Source: an uncultured Thermomicrobia bacterium
GTDB taxonomy: Bacteria > Chloroflexota > Chloroflexia > Thermomicrobiales > JALYUS01
DNA length: 64,000 nucleotides
Assembly (NCBI GenBank): GCA_937968015.1
Contig: CALBSO010000157.1
Coordinates: 1 to 64,000, forward strand
Direction: 5' to 3'
The notes under the pieces were generated by a model. That model was not told the DNA's origin. It was given only the letters and a program-made list of their open reading frames with translations, and did not search any database. Shown here in pieces: positions 50,429 to 58,651 of this stretch. A program made the translations under genes and the position numbers. The number at the start of each line of letters is the position of its first letter. Positions within the stretch are counted from its first letter, which is position 1.

Positions 50429-51132
50429 GCGTCCTCCTTCGGGGCACGGAAGCGGTAGCCGACGCCCCAGACAGTCTGCACGTAGGTCGGGTTGTCCGGC
50501 TCCGGCTCGACCTTCTGCCGCAGGCGGCGGATATGGACGGTGACGGTGCTCGCGTCGCCGTAAAACTCTTCGTCCCAGACACGGTCGAGCAGTTGCTCGC
50601 GCGTGAAAACCTGGCCAGAGTGGTGCGCCAGTTCGTACAAGAGGTCAAATTCCGTCGCAGTGAGGGTCGCTTCCTCGCCATGGACGAGGACGGTACGGGA
50701 ACGGGGGTCTATCGTCAGGCCGGGGAAGATGAGCGGACGGGCGCCGGGATCGGCGAGCGGTGCATCGCTCGTCCCGGCGCGGCGGAGCACGGCTTTGACA
50801 CGGGCGACCAGTTCGGCGGGGCTGAAGGGCTTCGTCACGTAATCATCCGCGCCGATCGTCAGGCCGACGATGCGATCCATCTCCTCACCGCGCGCCGTCA
50901 GCATGATGACCGGCGTCGGGTTCTTGACGGAGAGCGTGCGGAAGACCTCCATGCCGTCCTTCTTCGGCAGCATGAGGTCAAGCACGATCAGGTCCGGCGC
51001 GAACTCGTACGCGGCCTTGAGCGCCTCGTCACCATCTGCTGCCTCGCGCACGCTATATCCCTCGCGCTTGAGATAGAGCGAGACGACCTCGCGGATACTC
51101 GGTTCATCATCCACGACGAGAATGCGCTGCAT
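50425..51132 (-). CDS. OmpR-family response regulator
   Basis: A 235 aa regulator: receiver domain with phospho-acceptor Asp in DLIVLDLMLPKKDG (near residue 51) and KPF switch Lys, then a winged helix DNA-binding domain (LTATEFDLLYELAHHSGQVF, DASTVTVHIRRLRQKVEP, VWGVGYRF). It is the partner of the HAMP kinase and comes first in the pair. Confidence 0.95.
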   Translation of the reverse strand: MQRILVVDDEPSIREVVSLYLKREGYSVREAADGDEALKAAYEFAPDLIVLDLMLPKKDGMEVFRTLSVKNPTPVIMLTARGEEMDRIVGLTIGADDYVTKPFSPAELVARVKAVLRRAGTSDAPLADPGARPLIFPGLTIDPRSRTVLVHGEEATLTATEFDLLYELAHHSGQVFTREQLLDRVWDEEFYGDASTVTVHIRRLRQKVEPEPDNPTYVQTVWGVGYRFRAPKEDA

Positions 51133-51399
51133 CGGACCTACCTACCCCCAGCCCCTCCCGAAATGGAGGGGGTTGTCCTGTCGCTTTACCGTGACCGTAC
51201 CTCAAATACCCTGACCCTCAAGAGGTTCATTCTCCCTTCCTTTTGGGGTGGGAGGCCGGGGGTAGGCACACCGTATCATCACCCTCTTACAGAATACTTA
51301 CGCGGAGGTAGTGAAACAGATTCTCGCCCAACGCACAAACACCGCCCGGTGATGCGTCCGAGCGGCGTGTGCATCGTGTTTCTCCCGGCTATTGACGCC

Positions 51400-51696
51400 C
51401 TATCGGTATTCCGCTTCGAGGATTTCCTGCGTCTTCTCGGCGATCATGTTCCAGTCCGCATTCGCCTCCTTGGAGACGGTGACGAAGTCGTTGAGGAACA
51501 TCAGCGTGCGCACGCCGGGGATGGCGAAGATTTGCTTCGCGACACTGGCCACTTTGTCCCCTTCCGTGACCATGCCGATATTGAAGTACGAGCGTGTCTC
51601 GTCCACGACGGTGCGGTTCATCACAAACTTCGCGCTGTTCGGGTTCGGCGTCCCTTCGATGTCAATCTGGAGTGGTTCCTGCTCTGCCACGGTCAT
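51400..51696 (-). CDS. Nfu/NifU N-terminal domain protein
   Basis: A 98 aa protein consisting only of the Nfu_N scaffold domain: EGTPNPNSAKFVMNRTV near residue 14 and FAIPGVRTLMFLNDFVTVSK near residue 58. The C-terminal CxxC iron-sulfur domain of full Nfu proteins is absent. It may help iron-sulfur transfer as a stand-alone adaptor. The ATG at 51696 follows AGGAGGGAG. It lies between the two-component system and a peptide importer. Confidence 0.88.
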   Translation of the reverse strand: MTVAEQEPLQIDIEGTPNPNSAKFVMNRTVVDETRSYFNIGMVTEGDKVASVAKQIFAIPGVRTLMFLNDFVTVSKEANADWNMIAEKTQEILEAEYR

Positions 51697-51832
51697 CTCC
51701 CTCCTGCCATTCGCGTCGTATCTCACGGACAGGAGGATAAAGGAGCAATGCGCAATGAGCAATGCGTGACGAGTACCAAGGAACAAGAAGGTGGCCTGCA
51801 GCTCTTGTTCCTTTCGACTGGTTCGCTACGCA

Positions 51833-52741
51833 TTAATCCCGCAGTGTCGGGTCGAGCGTGTCGCGCAGGGCGTCGCCGAGCAGGTTCGCGGCGATGACGG
51901 CGAGGAACAGGATGGCGGTCGGGATGAAGAAGGTATGCGGGGCGACGCGCAGGTTGTTGCGCGCGGTGCTGATCATCGCGCCCCATTCCGGCTTCGGTGG
52001 CGGCACGCCGAGGCCGAGGAAACTCAATGTCGCACCGGTCAGCAATGCGCCCGCGATCCGCAGCGAGGCGAAGACGACGATCGGCGAGACCATATTCGGC
52101 AGGACATGGCGGGACATGATCCGTCCGTCCAGCGCGCCGAGCGCCCGCGCCGCGCTGACGAACTCGCGTTCCCGGATCGAGAGGACGGAGGAGCGCGTGA
52201 GGCGGATGAAGCCGGGAATCTCCGTCACACCGATGACGATGATCGTGTTGAAAAAGCCCGGTCCGCGCGCGGCAGCGATCGCAATGGCAAGCAGGATCGG
52301 CGGGAAGGCGAGCATGACATCCACGACGCGCTGAACGACCCCGTCGAGCTGCCGGTAGAAGCCGGAGATCGTGCCAATCACCACCCCGACCGCGAAACTG
52401 ATCAACACCGCGCCGAAGCCGATGGAGAGCGAGTACCGCCCGCCGTAGAGGAGACGGCTGAGGATATCCCGCCCCAGTTCGTCGGTGCCGAGGAGGTGCG
52501 CGCGGGATGCCCCCTGCCAGCGGATCGCGATGTTTTGCTCCGACCACGAATAGGGCGCGATCAGCGGCGCGAAAAGCGCGAGGAGAATGAGGAGCAGGAG
52601 CACGACTGCACCCACCACCCCCGCCCGGTGGCGCAGGAAGCGACGCGCGAAGGGATCTGGCGCGCGCACCCCCGCGACCGCATGCGGCAATCGGAACGTC
52701 CCGGCAGTCGTGGCGGTGATTGGTTCGGAAGACACGGGCAT
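51833..52741 (-). CDS. Peptide ABC importer permease, DppC-like
   Basis: A 302 aa permease with a helix near residue 42, then HLLGTDELGRDILSRLLYG near residue 85, typical of DppC/OppC, and the EAA-type loop REREFVSAARALGALDGRIMSRHVLPN near residue 190. It partners with the DppB-like permease 3 bp upstream and the binding protein at 53786. No ATPase gene is next to them, so ATPases must come from elsewhere. Confidence 0.93.
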   Translation of the reverse strand: MPVSSEPITATTAGTFRLPHAVAGVRAPDPFARRFLRHRAGVVGAVVLLLLILLALFAPLIAPYSWSEQNIAIRWQGASRAHLLGTDELGRDILSRLLYGGRYSLSIGFGAVLISFAVGVVIGTISGFYRQLDGVVQRVVDVMLAFPPILLAIAIAAARGPGFFNTIIVIGVTEIPGFIRLTRSSVLSIREREFVSAARALGALDGRIMSRHVLPNMVSPIVVFASLRIAGALLTGATLSFLGLGVPPPKPEWGAMISTARNNLRVAPHTFFIPTAILFLAVIAANLLGDALRDTLDPTLRD

Positions 52742-52744
52742 TCC

Positions 52745-53686
52745 TTACGTGTAGTGAATACGCGGATCAACGAGCGCGTAGAGGATGTCCACCAGGAGGT
52801 TGACGAGCACGAAGATCGCGGCAACGATGAGTAGGCAGCCCTGCACGACGGGGAAATCCCGCCCCTGAATTGCCGAGAGCGCCAACCGCCCGATCCCCGG
52901 CCACGCGAAGACGGTCTCCGTGACGACCGCGCCGGAGAGGAGGCCACCGATCTGCAAGCCATAGACCGTGATCACCGGCAGGAGTGCGTTTTTGAACCCA
53001 TGCCGCAGGATGACGGCACCCTCCTTCAGTCCCTTCGCCCGCGCCGTGCGGATGTAATCCTGACTGAGCACTTCGAGGAGTGCGGAGCGGCTGAGGCGCG
53101 TCACGACGGCGATCGAGCCGAGCGAGAGCGTGATGCCGGGGAGGATGGCGTGCTTGAAACCGTCCGGGCTCCAGAGTGAGTCGCCGATCCCGGAGATCGG
53201 CAGCCAGCCGAGGCGGATACCGAAAAAGAAGATGAGGAGAAGCCCGACGGCAAAGACCGGCATGGTAATGCCGATCGTCGAGAAGAAGGTCACGATCGTA
53301 TCGGCAGGTGTACCCTGACGTGTGGCGGCGAGCATGCCGAGCGGGACCGCGATGAGTGGCGTGATGGCTGCCGCCAGCGCCGCCAGCACCAGCGTATTTG
53401 GCAGTGCATCCCGGATGTCACTCGTCACCGGGCGCTTGCTGCGCAGCGACCGCCCGAGATCGCCATGCAGCACGCGGTTCAGATAATTCCAATATTGCTC
53501 CGGCAGCGGCTTATCCAGCCCCAATTCGTGCTCGATCTGCGCGACCGTGGCGGGCGGAGCGTCGGGACCCGCGATCACCTGCGCCGGGTTGCCCGGTACG
53601 AGATGCAGCACGAGAAAGACGAGGATCGAGACGCCCAACGCGATGACGGGCAAAAGCAGCAACCGCCGCAGAATGTATTGACGCAT
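52745..53686 (-). CDS. Peptide ABC importer permease, DppB-like
   Basis: A 313 aa permease starting MRQYILRRLLLLPVIALGVS, with LVPGNPAQVIAG near residue 35, an extracellular loop LGLDKPLPEQYWNYLNRVLHGDLGRS split by helices, and the cytosolic EAA loop SQDYIRTARAKGLKEGAVILRHGFKNA. Classic DppB/OppB. The ATG at 53686 follows AGGGGGTG. Confidence 0.94.
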   Translation of the reverse strand: MRQYILRRLLLLPVIALGVSILVFLVLHLVPGNPAQVIAGPDAPPATVAQIEHELGLDKPLPEQYWNYLNRVLHGDLGRSLRSKRPVTSDIRDALPNTLVLAALAAAITPLIAVPLGMLAATRQGTPADTIVTFFSTIGITMPVFAVGLLLIFFFGIRLGWLPISGIGDSLWSPDGFKHAILPGITLSLGSIAVVTRLSRSALLEVLSQDYIRTARAKGLKEGAVILRHGFKNALLPVITVYGLQIGGLLSGAVVTETVFAWPGIGRLALSAIQGRDFPVVQGCLLIVAAIFVLVNLLVDILYALVDPRIHYT

Positions 53687-53719
53687 GACACCCCCTGGGT
53701 GCGCAGTAACGGCGAACAA

Positions 53720-53789
53720 GGAACAGTCAAAAGTAGCAAGGACGAGGACAATCCTCGTTCCTCGTTCCTCGCTACTCGTTACTCATTAC
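53720..53789. repeat. Repeat-rich spacer with GAGTAAYGA and GAGGAACGA units
   Basis: Left arm has AAGGAACAGTCAAAAGTAGC-like units, right arm CGTTCCTCGTTCCTCGCTAC and TCGTTACTCATTACGAG. The right arm covers the stop codon of the binding-protein gene (TAA at 53786-53788). Confidence 0.65.
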
Positions 53790-55588
53790 GAGAGTGAGAG
53801 ATCCAACATCCGGTAGAGCCAGCGCGAGGGATGGACTTTGACGCCCTGCACCTTTTTGTTTACGCCGACCGTTCCCTGCTCGTGGATGAGCGGGAGCGCG
53901 GGCGCTTGCTCGGCGAGCGTCTTCTGGATCGCCTCATAGTCCTTCAGCACCGCCGCCTTGTCCGGGTTGGAGAGCGAGTCCTGTAGTTGCTTGTCCATCT
54001 CCGGGTTGTTCCAACCGAAGCGGTTCGGTGCGGGCTGATTCGTCGAGAGGAAATAGAAGCGCAATACGTCCGCATTTTCGTAAAAGACACCGACCGTATA
54101 GCCGACCTGCTCACCACTGCGGGCGGCCGCGAACCACGCGGTCTCCTCGTACGGCTTACTGTCGAGTTTGATCCCTGCCTTTCCAAGTTGCTGCTCGAGG
54201 ATCTGCGCCATCAGCACCGTCGAGGAGCCATTGATGTACCAGAAGGGGACGACGAGTTGCTGGCCGTTCTTCTCGCGGATACCGCCTGCGCCTGGCTTCC
54301 AACCCGCCTGATCGAGCGTGGACTTCGCCTTCTCCAGATCGAACGTCGCCGCAATGCCCTTGACACCCGGCCAATACCCCGGCGTTTGTTCTGAGAGCAT
54401 ATTGATCGCTGGCTGGCCGAGGCCGAAGTATGCTCCCTTGACGATCTCATCGCGGTTGATCGCATGCCCGATGGCACGGCGCACTATCACATCGTCCACC
54501 GGCGCTTTCTTCGTATTCAGACCGAAGTATGTCGTCTGGAGTTGGTTAAATTTCACGACGGTGACCTTGTCACCCTTCGTCAGCCGCTCCACATCCTGCG
54601 CGGGGAGGTCGCGCGTCACATGGGCGTTGCCCGCCTCAAACTCCGCAACGAGTGTCGCCGCTTCCGGAATGATGCGGAATTCGACACCGTCGAGATACGC
54701 CGGGCCTTGATTCTGGAAGACCGGGCCGGCCCACGCATAATCGGGGTTGCGCTCCACAACGAATTTCTGCTGGCGCGTCCACTCCTTGAATTTATATGGC
54801 CCGGTACCGTCCGCGACGGTCACGCCGTAATCCTTGCCTGCCTTCTCGACGACATCCTGATTGAGGATGACACCGTATGAACCGGCGATCTGATCAAGCA
54901 GGATGTTGTATGGCTTGTCGAGTTTGAAGACGACCGTTTGCGGATCGGGCGCTTCGATGCTGGTGATCGGTTTGATCGTGTAGGACGTCGGTGATTTGTC
55001 CGTCTTCTGCCACCGCTCATATGTGTACTTGACATCGGCGCTCGTGAACGCCTTGCCGGAGTGGAACTTGACGTCTTTGCGGAGTTTGAAGGTGTATGTG
55101 AGGCCATCTGGGCTGACGGTCCACGACTCCGCAAGGTTCGGTTTGAAGGAGCCGTCGAAGTCACGGTTAATTAGGTTGTCGTGCAGGAGTTGGAGATAGT
55201 AGGTTGCGCGTAGCGCCGTCGTGATATGTGGGTCGAGCGTTTCGGCATCGGCTTGCGATGCAACGATGAGCGTGCCGCCCTTCTTGCCGGTCGCGGCCGC
55301 CGGTTTGGTCGCCGCTGCCGCCGCAGGGGTTGCGCCACCGGCTGCGGAGGATGCCACACCGGTCGTTGCGGCGGGCGGCGCGGCACTACTGGCAGCGGGC
55401 GCGCTCGTACTCGCGCCGGTCGCGGGGGCAGTCGTCGCGCCTGCCGCCGGTTTGGGTGTATCCGTCGCACTACTTCCTCCGCAGGCGGCGAGGGCGGCGC
55501 TCGCACTGAGCGCACTCGTCGCCGCGAGGAAGCGCCGACGCGACAACACGAAAGAACCGGACATGCCGTCAGATGAGAAACGGGACAT
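53786..55588 (-). CDS. Peptide-binding lipoprotein (SBP family 5)
   Basis: Extracellular substrate-binding protein, 600 aa. TAT signal SRRRFLAATSALSASAALAAC at its start with lipobox LAAC near residue 36, then about 70 residues of Ala/Thr/Pro linker. The SBP_bac_5 domain begins KKGGTLIVASQADAETLDPH and includes LAESWTVSPDGLTYTFKLRK, the family signature, and FNQLQTTYFGLNTKKAPVDD. It delivers peptides or similar solutes to the DppB/C pair. The ATG at 55588 follows AGGAGG. Confidence 0.94.
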   Translation of the reverse strand: MSRFSSDGMSGSFVLSRRRFLAATSALSASAALAACGGSSATDTPKPAAGATTAPATGASTSAPAASSAAPPAATTGVASSAAGGATPAAAAATKPAAATGKKGGTLIVASQADAETLDPHITTALRATYYLQLLHDNLINRDFDGSFKPNLAESWTVSPDGLTYTFKLRKDVKFHSGKAFTSADVKYTYERWQKTDKSPTSYTIKPITSIEAPDPQTVVFKLDKPYNILLDQIAGSYGVILNQDVVEKAGKDYGVTVADGTGPYKFKEWTRQQKFVVERNPDYAWAGPVFQNQGPAYLDGVEFRIIPEAATLVAEFEAGNAHVTRDLPAQDVERLTKGDKVTVVKFNQLQTTYFGLNTKKAPVDDVIVRRAIGHAINRDEIVKGAYFGLGQPAINMLSEQTPGYWPGVKGIAATFDLEKAKSTLDQAGWKPGAGGIREKNGQQLVVPFWYINGSSTVLMAQILEQQLGKAGIKLDSKPYEETAWFAAARSGEQVGYTVGVFYENADVLRFYFLSTNQPAPNRFGWNNPEMDKQLQDSLSNPDKAAVLKDYEAIQKTLAEQAPALPLIHEQGTVGVNKKVQGVKVHPSRWLYRMLDLSLS

Positions 55589-55656
55589 CGGTGTACCTCC
55601 TGGTTGCGATTGCATACAATGCGAGGCGTATTTCCCTGTGTTCCGAACCGTGCGAT

Positions 55657-55685
55657 ACCCTAGGGCAAGCGCACCATGCTGTCAA
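55657..55685 (-). promoter_or_regulatory. Candidate promoter of the peptide importer
   Basis: On the minus strand TTGACA (55685-55680), 17-bp spacer, TAGGGT (55662-55657). The -35 is perfect, the -10 weak. Placed about 70 bp before the SBP gene. Confidence 0.4.
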
Positions 55686-55747
55686 TAGCAGTAGGTGACT
55701 ATTCTGATGAAATATGTGCAAAAGTATGAAGGGGAAGGATAAGGTCA

Positions 55748-56011
55748 TTACCGCAGGAAGAGCGCCCCGATGACGGCGAGCAGCGCGAGGAACATGACGG
55801 CGGCGAGGACGACCGCCCAGCCCATCTGCGTGAGGGGCATCGCGGAGGGGGTGTTGAACCGGTGCGGCGGGCGGTTCGCCTCCTTGAGGGAGCGGAGGCC
55901 CCGCGTGTTCAGTCCCCGCTTGACGCCGGGGGCAGCCGGGCCACGTGCCCGTACGACTTCATGCCGTTCGATATCGCGAATTTGCCCGCGCGGCCCGACC
56001 GGTGTTGCCAT
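55748..56011 (-). CDS. Small membrane-tail protein
   Basis: An 87 aa protein, charged in the first 60 residues and ending in one helix (MGWAVVLAAVMFLALLAVIG, about residues 63-82), i.e. a tail-anchored shape. Not recognised. The ATG follows GAGGAG and comes 7 bp after the stop of the small gene upstream; probably third gene of a tiny operon. Confidence 0.6.
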   Translation of the reverse strand: MATPVGPRGQIRDIERHEVVRARGPAAPGVKRGLNTRGLRSLKEANRPPHRFNTPSAMPLTQMGWAVVLAAVMFLALLAVIGALFLR

Positions 56012-56018
56012 CGCTCCT

Positions 56019-56240
56019 CTATATCCCTTTCAGGGGCCGCTGCCGCCACTGGCGCGCTTTGCGGCACGATTCCTGCCGCTGGGTGAAGGTCAACCGGACG
56101 CCGCGAAAAGTCTGCGCAGACAGATACATTCGCACGACCGTTTCCGGCACCTGAAGAGTTGCCGCGATTTCCGGCACGCTCACACTCGCCAATGTTTTCC
56201 GTACGGTTCGCCCCGTCGCTGCCCGCTCCTGTCGCGCCAT
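56019..56240 (-). CDS. Small putative helix-turn-helix protein
   Basis: A 73 aa basic protein. The middle segment VSVPEIAATLQVPETVVRMY looks like a helix-turn-helix (PEIAATLQVPETVV), and the C-terminus is Arg/Gln-rich. Not matched to a named family. The ATG follows GAGGGGAG, 12 bp after the stop of a 28-codon gene. It could regulate the palindrome upstream of the operon (inference). Confidence 0.6.
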   Translation of the reverse strand: MARQERAATGRTVRKTLASVSVPEIAATLQVPETVVRMYLSAQTFRGVRLTFTQRQESCRKARQWRQRPLKGI

Positions 56241-56252
56241 GCCACTCCCCTC

Positions 56253-56339
56253 TCAGCGCCGCCCCCACCGCACGGCATCCCCCATCCCGACAACCACCAG
56301 CAGGACCACCACGATCAGTGCGAGCAGTGGTGTGGACAT
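56253..56339 (-). CDS. 28-residue membrane peptide
   Basis: Very short ORF, ATG 56339, TGA 56253-56255. The peptide is one hydrophobic helix (LLALIVVVLLVVVGMG) followed by a positively charged end (RWGRR), the size of KdpF-like or stress membrane peptides. GAGGAA lies 6 bp before the ATG. It is the first gene of three short genes in a row on this strand, with gaps of 12 and 7 bp. Confidence 0.6.
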   Translation of the reverse strand: MSTPLLALIVVVLLVVVGMGDAVRWGRR

Positions 56340-56358
56340 GCCAATTCCTCGCCTCCCT

Positions 56359-56401
56359 AGTGTACGGACACTTTACGTATCTAGTATAAACCTTTTGTCA
56401 A
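56359..56401 (-). promoter_or_regulatory. Promoter and dyad upstream of the three small genes
   Basis: On the minus strand TTGACA (56401-56396), 16-bp spacer, TACGTA (56379-56374), followed by the dyad AGTGT-n4-ACACT (56359-56372) placed where a repressor would block transcription. Confidence 0.5.
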
Positions 56402-56462
56402 GACAATGAAACGTTATTCGCCGGCACACGCGGCGAGCGATACGACGACCGCTCGGTCCTCG

Positions 56463-57284
56463 TTATGCGGTCGCGAGGAATGCGCGTATCGTGGCCTGAA
56501 GCATGGGATCGCGGGCGGCGACGATGCCGCCGGAGAGTCGCTTGTGGGAGCGCTGGTAAAGATATGTCTCACCGAAGACCGTGGTGAGCAGGCCGCCCGC
56601 TTCGTGGACGATCAGATCCGTCGCACAGTAATCCCACGGGTAGCCGCCGGAGGCAAGACCGTCCGCGATCATGCCGATATAGCCGTCGAACATCGTCTCC
56701 AGCGCCTTGGGGCGGAAGCCGAAACCCCGCCCGGTGAGCGTGAAGCGCGCCGGATCGCCCGTCCAGCGTGGGATGTCGGTCGTCAAGGTGTGGAAGGAGC
56801 CGGGTGTGGTACCAAGCCGCGCCGCCTCGAACGGGACGGGCGAGAAGCGGAGTGGCAGTGTTTTTCCGTCCCGCGTGACCGTCGCGCCCGCGCCGCGCAC
56901 CGCGAGATAGCATTCATCCGTCATCGGATAATAGATCGCGCCGACGACCGGGCGACCGCCGATTTCCAGCCCGACCATCACCGCGAAGGTTGGTTGCCGT
57001 TCGACAAAGTGCGCCGTACCGTCCAGCGGGTCAATCATCCAGCAGCGCGCGGCCGCATGAATCGCTTCACCCGGCGCGATCTCCTCGGAGAGGATCGCGT
57101 CGTCCGGGAAGGCAGCAGTGAGCCGCTCGATGAGGATAGCATTGGCGGCGAGGTCGGCATCCGTGACGGGGCTGTTGTCCGCCTTCGTGTACACCCGCGC
57201 GCCCTGCGCGTAATGCCGCCGAATTGCCTCCCCCGCCTCCCGCACGGCCCGCACCAAAACATCCACTTCGCGCTCGTACGCCAT
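56463..57284 (-). CDS. Inositol-monophosphatase family phosphatase
   Basis: A 273 aa Mg-dependent phosphatase. Metal motifs: SEEIAPGE near residue 66 (Glu), WMIDPLDGTAHF near 82 (the D-x-x-D-G-T signature) and YPWDYCATDLIVHEAGG near 210 with the third Asp. The family covers inositol, histidinol and adenosine 3'-phosphate 5'-phosphosulfate phosphatases; the subfamily cannot be fixed by eye. The ATG follows AAGGAG. Confidence 0.92.
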   Translation of the reverse strand: MAYEREVDVLVRAVREAGEAIRRHYAQGARVYTKADNSPVTDADLAANAILIERLTAAFPDDAILSEEIAPGEAIHAAARCWMIDPLDGTAHFVERQPTFAVMVGLEIGGRPVVGAIYYPMTDECYLAVRGAGATVTRDGKTLPLRFSPVPFEAARLGTTPGSFHTLTTDIPRWTGDPARFTLTGRGFGFRPKALETMFDGYIGMIADGLASGGYPWDYCATDLIVHEAGGLLTTVFGETYLYQRSHKRLSGGIVAARDPMLQATIRAFLATA

Positions 57285-57332
57285 TCAATGCTCCTTATTC
57301 AAAATCCCTCCTCCGTCATTGATGTGTTTCTC

Positions 57333-57707
57333 TTAGCCCTCGGCCGGGAGCCAGCGGCCGACGAGGGTGAGGAGTTCGCCCATCTTGTAGGGCTTGGCGA
57401 GGTAGTCATTGAATCCCGCGGCGAGGATCTCCTCGCGGTCGCCCTTCATCGCCATCGCGGTGATCGCGATGAGCGGCAAGTCCATCATCGTTGGCATCGC
57501 CCGGATCGTCCGCGCGACATCAATGCCGGAGAGTCCCGGCATCTGCACATCCATCAGCACCAGTGCGGGGCGCGCGGTGGTCAGGGTTTCGAGGGCGGCC
57601 TCGCCGCTCATTGCTTCCAAGAGGTGATAGCCGCGGGTTTTCAGGACCGCGTTGATCAGTCGCAGATTCGCCTCGTTGTCGTCTACTACCAGAATCGTCT
57701 GGCTCAT
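57333..57707 (-). CDS. Single-domain response regulator (CheY/DivK-like)
   Basis: A 124 aa receiver domain only: ILVVDDNEANLRLINAVL, phospho-acceptor in LVLMDVQMPGLSG (near residue 53), Thr in ITAMAM and KPYKMGEL with the conserved Lys. Similar to DivK-type or hybrid-kinase partner receivers. No output domain. Partners may be the orphan kinase at 42801 or the hybrid kinase at 58652. The ATG follows AAGGAGG. Confidence 0.93.
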   Translation of the reverse strand: MSQTILVVDDNEANLRLINAVLKTRGYHLLEAMSGEAALETLTTARPALVLMDVQMPGLSGIDVARTIRAMPTMMDLPLIAITAMAMKGDREEILAAGFNDYLAKPYKMGELLTLVGRWLPAEG

Positions 57708-57995
57708 TGTTCCTCCTTGCGCGCGGCGGGCGGCGTTACCGATACCACACGTCATTGTCTAACTATTCTGACTGCTTGATCGAAATATGCAAGAGATAAA
57801 CTGACGCATATCATCGCGGAGATGCTATAGTACGTACAGACGTTTCTCGAACCGACCGCGTTGCCCCGCTGCCGTGCTTTGGTCGTAGCGAAGCCAAGGG
57901 AAGAGGGAGAGAGAAACGGCAGTTATTCAAACGAAATCGTGGTGAAGATCGCGAGCGTGGAAATGGCAGGGGAATCAGTGACGGGAGGTGCGGTG

Positions 57996-58556
57996 ATGCG
58001 ACGCGGGTGTTTCTTCCTCGGCCTCCTGCTCGTCGCGTGTGGCGGTGGTGGTTCCTCATCCCCCACGACGAATGCCGCTGCGACGACCACGCGGAGCGCC
58101 GAGCAGACGCAGGTTTCCGCCGTCCTGACCCCGGCCGCGAACGGCTCCGCCGTGGCACGCGGTACGGCGGGCGCCGGTTCTCCATCATCAAGCCTCCTCG
58201 TTCCCACAGTACAAGGGACGCGTCCGCCAAATATTTCCCCTGGCTCCGCTCCCGCCGGTACATCCCCTGCTCCGTCATCCGCCACGACGCAGGTGGTGAA
58301 AGTGACCGCGGACTCCGGCGCGAACCTGCGCGACAAGCCGGACACGAACGGGCAAGTGGTCGCCACGCTCGACTACGGCGCGGAGGCGATCGTGCTGGAA
58401 ACGGATGTCACAGGGGCGGATGGCACCTCGAAGTGGTTCCGCGTCTCGTTCGCGGGCAAAACGGGCTTCATTCGCAGCGACCTCGTTACCGGCCCACAGG
58501 CCCCCTCGCCCCCACGACCGCCGACGCCCGGCCCGACCGCGACAGCCAAACCGTGA
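57996..58556 (+). CDS. Lipoprotein with bacterial SH3 domain
   Basis: A 186 aa lipoprotein: MRRGCFFLGLLLVACGGGG with lipobox LVAC at about residue 15, a Ser/Thr/Pro-rich linker, then an SH3_3 domain (VKVTADSGANLRDKPDTNGQ, VATLDYGAEAIVLET, WFRVSFAGKTGFIRSDLV) and a Pro-rich end. Likely binds cell-wall material. The ATG at 57996 follows GGGAGGTG. Its stop is directly followed by a tandem repeat block. Confidence 0.85.
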   Translation: MRRGCFFLGLLLVACGGGGSSSPTTNAAATTTRSAEQTQVSAVLTPAANGSAVARGTAGAGSPSSSLLVPTVQGTRPPNISPGSAPAGTSPAPSSATTQVVKVTADSGANLRDKPDTNGQVVATLDYGAEAIVLETDVTGADGTSKWFRVSFAGKTGFIRSDLVTGPQAPSPPRPPTPGPTATAKP

Positions 58557-58650
58557 AAAGTAACGAGTAACGAGTAACGAGTCGCGAGTAACGAGTAACG
58601 AGAGGATAAGACACGACACTCGTTACTCGCGACTCGCGACTCGCGACTTC
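58556..58650. repeat. GAGTAACGA / GAGTCGCGA repeat, inverted pair at two gene ends
   Basis: Units AGTAACGAGTAACGAGTAAC and GAGTCGCGA at 58559-58601, inverse ACTCGTTACTCGCGACTCGC at 58619-58648. The block fills the whole space between the stop of the SH3 lipoprotein and the stop of the convergent hybrid kinase, so it could form a bidirectional terminator stem. Confidence 0.85.
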
Positions 58651-58651
58651 C

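Noticed and set aside
58556..58650. Tandem repeats as a CRISPR array
   Set aside because: Units are 9 bases without spacers, and an inverted copy follows directly; no cas genes are near.
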